A stretch of 24,352 bases of DNA, from contig BDIP01000230.1 of the NCBI GenBank assembly GCA_003568945.1, positions 1 to 24,352 of the forward strand, in the 5' to 3' direction. Made by a program: the position numbers and the translations under genes. Under the pieces are notes generated by a model. The model was not told the origin of the DNA, ran no database searches, and was given only the letters and a program-made list of their open reading frames with translations. Shown in pieces: positions 17,401 through 24,352 of the stretch (position 1 is the stretch's first letter; every line of letters starts with the position of its first letter). This stretch comes from Kipferlia bialata (taxonomy: Eukaryota > Fornicata).

Positions 17401-20400
17401 GCTTCACTGCGCTTTGCAATGCGCAGTCCACACCACTGTCCCTTCCTCTTAGTCCTGTCTGCTACAAATGCACCACCATACTCCCCATCTAGCAGAGTTG
17501 GACAGCACTTCTGCACCGCACTCAGTACCACTTGAGCCATCTCCCATCGGAGCTTGTCCCCGTCCATGGGCATCTGTAGCCCACACGCATACACCAACTG
17601 GAACACATGGCTGAGAAGGGTGTCGCACTCGTCTAGAAGGTCAAAGGAGTGCTGCTGGTGCCACTCGACCACTCGAGACAGTGAGGCTGCAGTAGCTGTA
17701 TTTCCATTGATATGCTGCTCCCTGGCCTTGAGCATGAAGGACAGGCGGTGCTCTGGCACAGTGAGTACAGTGTCGCCCCTCTCCATGGCTGACTCCAACT
17801 GCGAGAGAATGACGCCTCCTGCCTCCTCGGTGAAGTCAACATCGCGACACACAGGGAAGGTGAGGACTCTCTTCCCCAGAAGGCCACCCATCCAGAGCTG
17901 GAGGTTGGCGAGGTTGGTGTCATAGAGAGAACTCAACACAGTGACCCTGGGAAGGGTAGAGTGGGTAGGGTCCTGGCCACTGACAGTGGCACACAGAAGA
18001 GGTATGACGACACTTGTCTTGCCCTCCCCATTCTTCAGTTGCAGCACTGCATTACCGCCATCCTTCGCCCTCATCTCCTCAGCGATCTCTGCCTGGTGGT
18101 CCCTGATAGTGACACCCCTCTCAGCCTCAAAGACTAGGTACTCAGGGTACTCCTCAGGACTCCATGCTCCGTGCCGGGTAAGCAAGTCTGTCACCAACTT
18201 GCCAGAGAGATGTGCAATGCTACCTGGATCTTGGTGTTTCCCATCGGATGTAGGAGTGTGTATTGCCAGCATAGTATCCCTGCAGCGGCATGCCTTGCTG
18301 TGATAGACACAGACATTCAGGTAGTGACAGATAGCCACCTTCAGGGACTCATCGGTATCGGGTCTGAAGAGGAGGGGGACAACTGTGAGAGGGGTGACAG
18401 ACACCATAGTTCCAGTGAGTGTGGGAGAGAACAGGGACCGCAGGCCATGCCACACTCTCTCAACTGCCTCTCCTGTAACTGCACAAGCTGTCTCCAGGGC
18501 CGATAGCACAGTGTCAGTGGGTGCCAGGACATAGCCACTGTTGTAGACCTGTGTTGCCGACTTCTGCCATGAGACCTCTAGGTCAGATAGGATCTCCTGA
18601 CCCATAGGTAGTGACAGTACATCGCTGTGATCATCACTGTCTGCCTCAAGTGGGAACCGAGTCACATTCGTGACACTCTCAGCATCACGCCTCGCTAAGC
18701 ACTGGTCGAACAACACATCAACGTCGGGCCACCTACCGGTGTGATATGACTCGACCTCTAACGCATCAGGTGTTTGTCTGCGGACAGGAGAAGGCGTAGA
18801 TCTAGACACGTGGGTGAGATCAACGAGGTGTGTTGTGACACTGTGTGAAACGGGAGCGAGTGTGAAGTTGGTGGATAACCTGGGTGCCATGGGAACCTTC
18901 TCTCTCACGGCTGTCACTATATCAGTGGCAAAGGCGTGCATGGCAATGTTGATCACGAACCTTTCGGCAATCCCTTCAATGATTTCGAACCAGGAATTGA
19001 TTGGGTACCTCTCTTTTGGACTGAAGCAGTTGTACAATGGCCTACCAGCTTGGGACATACAAAGTACATAATGGCGTGTCCACTTTGCGATACACTGATT
19101 CGCTCTTCGTACACACTCCCTGTTCTCCTCGGGATAGTAGCGTGATACTCTCCTGTTGGAGGTTCTCTCGTAGACCACAGGAGTGTCAGTACTCCACGAT
19201 TGGAGGACACCATTCCAGGAAGGTAGTGGCGTACTTGTACGAATCCCATTCTGCAGTGCAACTGCTCTAACCATGCCAGATACAAACGGGACGGCGGCTG
19301 TGAGAATTGGATGAGTGTCACCAGCTCTATAGTTCAGGTAGTTGGCAGCATAGTACATCTCCTCAGCAGAGACACCGGTGACACGGGCTGTCCTCAATGC
19401 GACAGCAAGATGGGATGATGCACAGTGCATCGAGGCGAAGGGGGTGAAGTCACAGGCCAGTAGGCTGGCATCCAGGTCAGCAATAGGCCAACTATAACTT
19501 GACTGTGTCAGTTCCCCATATACATCCAGGGGAGGCATGTCTCCCTGCCAGTAATGGACAGCAGCCTGTCGCACTCTAGCCTCTGCATTTTGGTGGTTCT
19601 TGGCTGACGACACATTGGTGGTAGTGTGAAGTCCACCACACACCTGTATCTCCTCGTCTGTGAGCCTGAGGGAGGGTGGCAGTCTTGGAGCATCTCTCAT
19701 GTAAGAACAGACGGCCATGGGGTTAAGGTCACCCACTCCATGGGCCTGTTTAAGGTATAGCACTGACAGTCTCTCGCTACTGCAAGAGAGAGCATGGCAG
19801 AGCAGAGTCAACACATCGTGGGCACACACAGGAGCCAAGGCTCCACTGTGCTTCCACTCAATCCGCTCAAAGAGTGACTTGTGTGGTGGATACACACCCC
19901 GGTCTGGGGCAATGTCTGCAACCTGGCTGAGAATGGACACCGTCTCTGCTGGGTATGGGGCGTTAGACCAGCACCGACGAAGGTATATGACAGCCATCTC
20001 TGACCCAGTGCACTCTGTGAAGGGCTCCCTCATGGGACTGGCTGTCATGCCATGGAGGAGGGCCAGGTAGGGCACATAGCACTGGGCAGGGGACTCCAGA
20101 CACTTCAGACCGGACCTCACATCGAAGCAGAACACAGGGGGGCTGCTGCCTCTACCATCTAGGCTGACGCTGCAGCTATGATGGCAGGCAGAGTCGTGGG
20201 CCTTGTGGGGGACAACGGTACCGTGTGGCACTAGGTACTTCTGAGGGACTCCGTGGATGTCACTCAAGACCAACTTGGACTCGAGGCCTAAGAGTACAGG
20301 CACCGGACTGATGCGTGGGTCCACAAGCAGACTGGGGAACTCCACACTCTGTAAGAATGTCTCTCTCACGGAAAAGTTAACACCTAGTCTTTCCAGGCAG

Positions 20401-23400
20401 ATAGTGGGGTGTGAATCCACACTGCTGACAGCAGTCCCTCTCCCGTCGGCATCGCAGTACAGGATGCAGTAGGGAGAGGCATCAAGGTACTTGAATATGT
20501 CCATGGCATGCTGGAACGCACTGCTAGTGGAACTCACCACATGCCTGCCATCGTTCTTGATCAGCCTCCAGGCAGGCTGGGAGAGCAGTGGATGGGGTGC
20601 TGATGGTGGTACCATATGATAGTCAGGTAGGACGTCTCTGTCCTTCTCATCCTCTGCTAGAATGCTAACAGGGCGGAAGAGTATACGTCCACCGTGGACA
20701 CACTGTGGACCGGCACTAACACATAACCAGTGGGAGTACTTGGCAGTGAGCATATGGGCCATGTGGGGGGCAAGCAGAGTGTGTGGTATCAGAAGCCATC
20801 TGTTCCCTCTCTCAGTCATGTGGATACTCCCGTTCACGTTGAAGTAGAAGACTAGTCCTCGATGAGGGGTGGCTGTCACGTAGCTGCGTGATGTAGCCTA
20901 GGTTAGTGACTGATTATGAACGAGATGTATCCACATACACAGTATAACACATACCCTGTGCACCGTGAGCACTGTATCACCGAAAGTACGTCTGTACACT
21001 GGACCACTGGTAATGGTGTCTGGCAGCCTGTTCGAAGGGTATCCGTCAACTAGGAAGTTGCCAAAGAGGGTGTCGAACTGAACACATACCTCACCATATC
21101 TCGCCCACCAGTATCTGTCATTAGGCAGCACAAACAGAGAGAAGAGATAAAAGAAATACAAACTCACTATCTGGCACCTGTCCGCATCTCCACTATGGAG
21201 TGTGAACACAGGTAGTCTGCCACCTGCGCCCTGCCAGTGTGAGTTGACAAACTCCGGAAGGATAGAGGGGTCTGCCTGGAGCTCTGCACATACACGGGGA
21301 TGGAGGGAGAGAGAGACTCTGTAGGCGTCTGCAACGAACTCTGGGTTTTGTATCTTGGGCCCGAGATGTGTGTTGTCCCGGAGGCATGCCAAGAGCGACA
21401 GGTACGTCATAGTCCTGTGACGGCTGAAAGGCAGTCCCTCTAGAGCAGAGATGGCGAATGCACCCACTCTGCTGATCTTGAGGCGCACCTTGGCAGACTC
21501 GTCCGATTCCTCTCCATCCATATCCAGAGCCTGCTCTGTCTTCACCATAGCATCCAGCCACCGGAGACAGGTGGTGTGGCAGGACTCAAGTATCTGGTCA
21601 CCCTCAGTGACATTGCCACAGGCACGCATCACCTTGCCCACTGCAATCACCGACTCCATAACTCTCAGCTGACTCCAATTCTCAGACACTGACTCGAGAA
21701 GGCGTGTCAGGTGATGCACCATGCTAGCCACCGTCACGGGGTCAGTCCAGTCCTGGTGCCATTCACGGAGGCAGGTCGAGCCACTCTGTGGGGGCCCTGC
21801 CTGCATGATGGCCATGCGCACTAGGTCTGCCACGGGCTGCTCCTCGAAGGAGAGAGACCTATATGCCACAGCATTCAGCACGTTACGCACTTGGAGGTGA
21901 CCACCGGCCCGTATGGACCCGTACGTGACAAACTCAGATGGGTCCAGACTAGTGGAGCGATCACATTGTCTGGCAAGCACCTGACGTAAGTATGTATGTG
22001 ACTTGGGTATATATATTACTGCGGCAGCATGTCCATTCCCACCTCGTTCTGGGTGTGGGAGGTGCTCCAGACAGTGTCAAGGTCACTGGTCTGAAGGCAC
22101 TCGTAGGGGGCCGCCACCTGCAAGCTGAGCACACTGTCAGTGTTCCATGTGGAGGCATGGGGTACACGGGCATATTTGGGGGGCTTCCCAGTGTGCTGGA
22201 CGTTCCTATACTCACCAGCACGGGTCATGAGTGTCAGCTGGCGCCCATTTGGGACGAAGAACGCGGACTCCCTGGCCGTCACGTGCCTGTCCCTGTAGTG
22301 CGAGTCGACAAAGAGCTTGGTGGTGCTCCGAAGCAGTGGCATAGTCCTTGAGTCACATGCAAGGAGCCAGTCATACGTCTTGCCTCCCACACCCGAAATG
22401 GAGGAGGCAAACTGCATCTCCAGCCTGGCCAGTGTCTGGTACATGTGCTGGAGGAAAGGGGGCATCTTAGCAAAGAAGGCCACCACGCACTGGTCAAAGT
22501 AGCTCTCAGGAAGAGGATCCTCAACCACCGGTATCTTCATACCATCCATACGGGCGGTGGCCAAACACCGTGCACAAGTGGAGGTCGTCTCCCTTCCGTA
22601 CCTGGTGGTACGATAAGTACAGCTGCATGGGCCTCGGCTGACCACTTGCAGGCGGGCATACTCCCTCTTTGCCTGCTCAACCTCTTCCCTCTTCGCTCTC
22701 TTCGCCCTCTTATAGTCCTCCTCCAACTGGGAGATGTACTGCTGCATGGCACGGTTGCTAGACGCATACAGCCTAGGGACGTCCTCTTTACCCGTCCCTA
22801 AGACATTACCCTTGTGGGCCCTCTCTGCCCACCCATAGAAGTACCTCTCGACCTCCCTCATGAGCCATAACTCCTCTGCACTACACTGGACCAGAGAGTG
22901 GAGGGGAGTGGTGTCAACAGAGAGCCTGCCTGTCTCTATGACACCTTTCCCATGTACCCTATCCCTCTCACAGCTAGCCTTGTGGCAGTACATAGTCACG
23001 GCATACAGAGTGAGCAGGGTCATACTCTGGATGTGGATGTCTCGCTTGATGAGGGATGGGAGAGAGAGGGAGCACAGCCACTCTGAGGCACTCGCAAGGC
23101 TGTGGATATGGTTGTCGTACCCAGCTGCAGACTTGACATCTCCCTCTAGGAACGTGGCAAAGGCACCCCCCTCCAGACATGCGTGGAAGAGGTCATGGAG
23201 GTGGGGGAGGATGTCCACAATAGAGGAGGGGGTGGGATGAGAGTCCAGGGCGCGACGGATGCACTCTGGGGCAGGCGGTGCCTCAGAGGACCCGGTGAGG
23301 GGCACGTGGCTGTCGGAACTGGCGATGAACTCATCCACCTCCGGCATATGGTGTCCTATGTGGGAGGGGTAGTCTGCACCAAGTACAGAGGCAATGTCGT

Positions 23401-24243
23401 GGGTCTCGGAGGACTCATCAGCAATGTAGGCACTCCATGTATCACCCATGTGTGTAAGAAGGAGGTCACATGCAGAAGAGCCCATGGCGGCAGTGGACTC
23501 TTTGCTAAAGGCTCTGACAGTGGTGAGGCCTGATATCTCCAGTCTCAGCTGCCTCTCCCACTCCCGGCCGTAGGTGAACAGGTGCTTGGCAGAGAGAGAT
23601 GCAGTGGCAACTCTGACAACGTGGGCACGGAACCTGACCATGATGTGGTTGAGGGTGGGCTCAAGGGTGGGGGAGAGGTCTGGGTTAGCACTGGGTTCAT
23701 ATGTGTACTAGTATTACAACTCTACGATACACACGCACATATATTTATATCCATGTGGTTTCAGGGGGCATGAATAGTGAAGAGACTGACTGAACGTACT
23801 TCCATAACATTTGAGGGGGGGGGGGGGAGTATGAGTGACCCACCTTCCTGTCCACTGAGCTGTATGCACACACGGCACAGGGTCTCGACAGCATAGAGAA
23901 CCATGCTCTTGCGACAGACATGGCCATCATAGACAGCCACTGGGGAGACAGGGTGGCAGAAGACAGGCCAATCCGGGACAGGGAGGGTCTTGGAACCCTA
24001 AGAATAAGACAGAATAGAGGTGGGAGAGACATATCCAATATTGTCAAAGGAGAGAGCATATTAATATACCTCGAGCGATGCGAGCAGCCAGTCATAGACA
24101 TAGTGTCCATCTGGCATTGCCCTCTCCTCCTTGACGGCCTTGCCCTTCTTGACAGACACATCGTCTGCCTCAATGGAGTCACGCAGAAGGACTACGTACT
24201 TGAGGAAGGCAGGGGTCAGCACAGAGAGGGGAATGGTGAGCGC
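14439..24243 (-). CDS. Giant DUF3638/DUF3645-family protein, N-terminus outside the window
   Basis: Visible exons in coding order: 24070-24243, 23844-23997, 22043-23679, 21178-21980, 20955-21114, 17327-20897, 16522-17274, 16229-16446, 16002-16165, 14439-15942; they join in frame into 3045 residues. Residue numbers here count from the first visible exon. DUF3638 landmarks are GEGKTS (Walker A, 1933-1938), GGLLGKRVLTFP, VPEHRLSFMLKA and LLDECDTLL (Walker-B-like, Asp2065). DUF3645 is the AVPFRAKDTPSARSDFAHVD block (RAKD 2238-2241). Further on are LIDCGAQ (2446 on), HSRGTDLKMP (RGTDLK 2518-2523) and MRMRQLGHGQ (2547-2556). Earlier, CARC and a DPLPES block follow a coiled-coil-like Lys/Glu helix in the exon at 22043-23679. 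Databases often label this family ubiquitinyl hydrolase, but I see no protease catalytic site; the motifs suggest an ATP-dependent motor. Members are typically around 3000 residues or more, so little beyond the N-terminal region is missing. Confidence 0.93.
14841..14888 (-). repeat. In-frame 24-base tandem duplication in the DUF3638 gene
   Basis: Two 24-base units differing at one base encode KAPLLAQT/KAPLPAQT in tandem. The sequence stays in frame and adds eight residues to a likely surface loop in the last exon. Confidence 0.85.
21115..21177 (-). other. Stop-free 63-base intron candidate
   Basis: The coding strand reads GACAG, then GTGCCAGATAG, a pyrimidine-rich run and TAATGACAG before ATACTGG. 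Splicing the 63 bases gives GDADRYWWARYGEV in frame. Retention also stays open and would insert a hydrophobic 21-residue run containing SLYFFYLFSLFVLP. The T-rich composition and the acceptor favour an intron. The identical GACAG at both ends makes the junction ambiguous by a few bases. Confidence 0.6.
23815..23827. repeat. Homopolymer G13 in a DUF3638 intron
   Basis: Thirteen consecutive G (C on the coding strand) lie within the intron 23680-23843. The length may be inaccurate as sequenced. Confidence 0.8.
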
Positions 24244-24298
24244 CTGGGGTGAAAATAGGTGGCATTGGGCGATATGGTGTACATATATACTTGTAGTG

Positions 24299-24299
<1 letters not shown>

Positions 24300-24352
<53 letters not shown>
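24300..24352. repeat. Terminal poly-G run
   Basis: Fifty-three uninterrupted G reach the window edge, inside what should be an intron or upstream exon region of the DUF3638 gene. A run this long with no variant base at a sequence end is typical of no-signal base calls or gap filling rather than genuine DNA, although a real C/G tract cannot be excluded. Confidence 0.75.

Noticed and set aside
14439-24243. Ubiquitin hydrolase activity for the giant protein
   Set aside because: That database label is common for the family, but I see no Cys/His/Asp protease motif in the visible sequence, so I did not use it as the function.

Overview
The window is eukaryotic nuclear DNA from an intron-dense, gene-compact protist. 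Three spliced genes fill it, and I see no tRNA, rRNA, CRISPR array, transposase or virus-like element. Almost every intron starts GT. Most end in a fused branch-point/acceptor motif, CTNAC followed by a few bases (often CCC) and AG, as in CTCACCCCAG, CTGACCCCAG or CTAACGCTCAG. That architecture is known from metamonads (Giardia, Trichomonas), so I infer a free-living, intron-rich metamonad, perhaps Fornicata such as a Kipferlia- or Carpediemonas-like organism. The taxon is inference, not proof.

Layout: 1-560 is upstream DNA with an AT-rich hairpin. 561-9364 (+) is a full-length ABCC-type ABC transporter (TMD1-NBD1-TMD2-NBD2) whose 35 exons I could join in one frame into 1367 residues. 9365-9940 is a convergent intergenic spacer. 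9941-13267 (-) is a Kelch-repeat beta-propeller protein of 316 residues in 10 exons. 13268-14438 is intergenic DNA with a small coding relic, palindromes and hairpins. 14439-24243 (-) is a very large DUF3638/DUF3645 protein, 3045 residues in 10 visible exons, whose N-terminus lies beyond the right edge. The window ends in a run of 53 G that may be a contig-end artefact.

The most notable observation is that introns of the first two genes carry partial copies of the adjacent exon end together with its splice site. Copies of donors (GT side) or acceptors (AG side) occur at more than ten boundaries. They range from one diverged copy to an eight-copy donor array and a five-copy acceptor array in the Kelch gene. 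The neighbouring DUF3638 gene has short introns and none of this. The pattern looks like intron growth, or intron birth, by tandem duplication of exon-intron junctions.

The three genes share no obvious pathway: one is a membrane exporter, one a propeller scaffold, and one a giant ATPase-like protein of unknown function whose motif order resembles an SF2/SecA-type motor.
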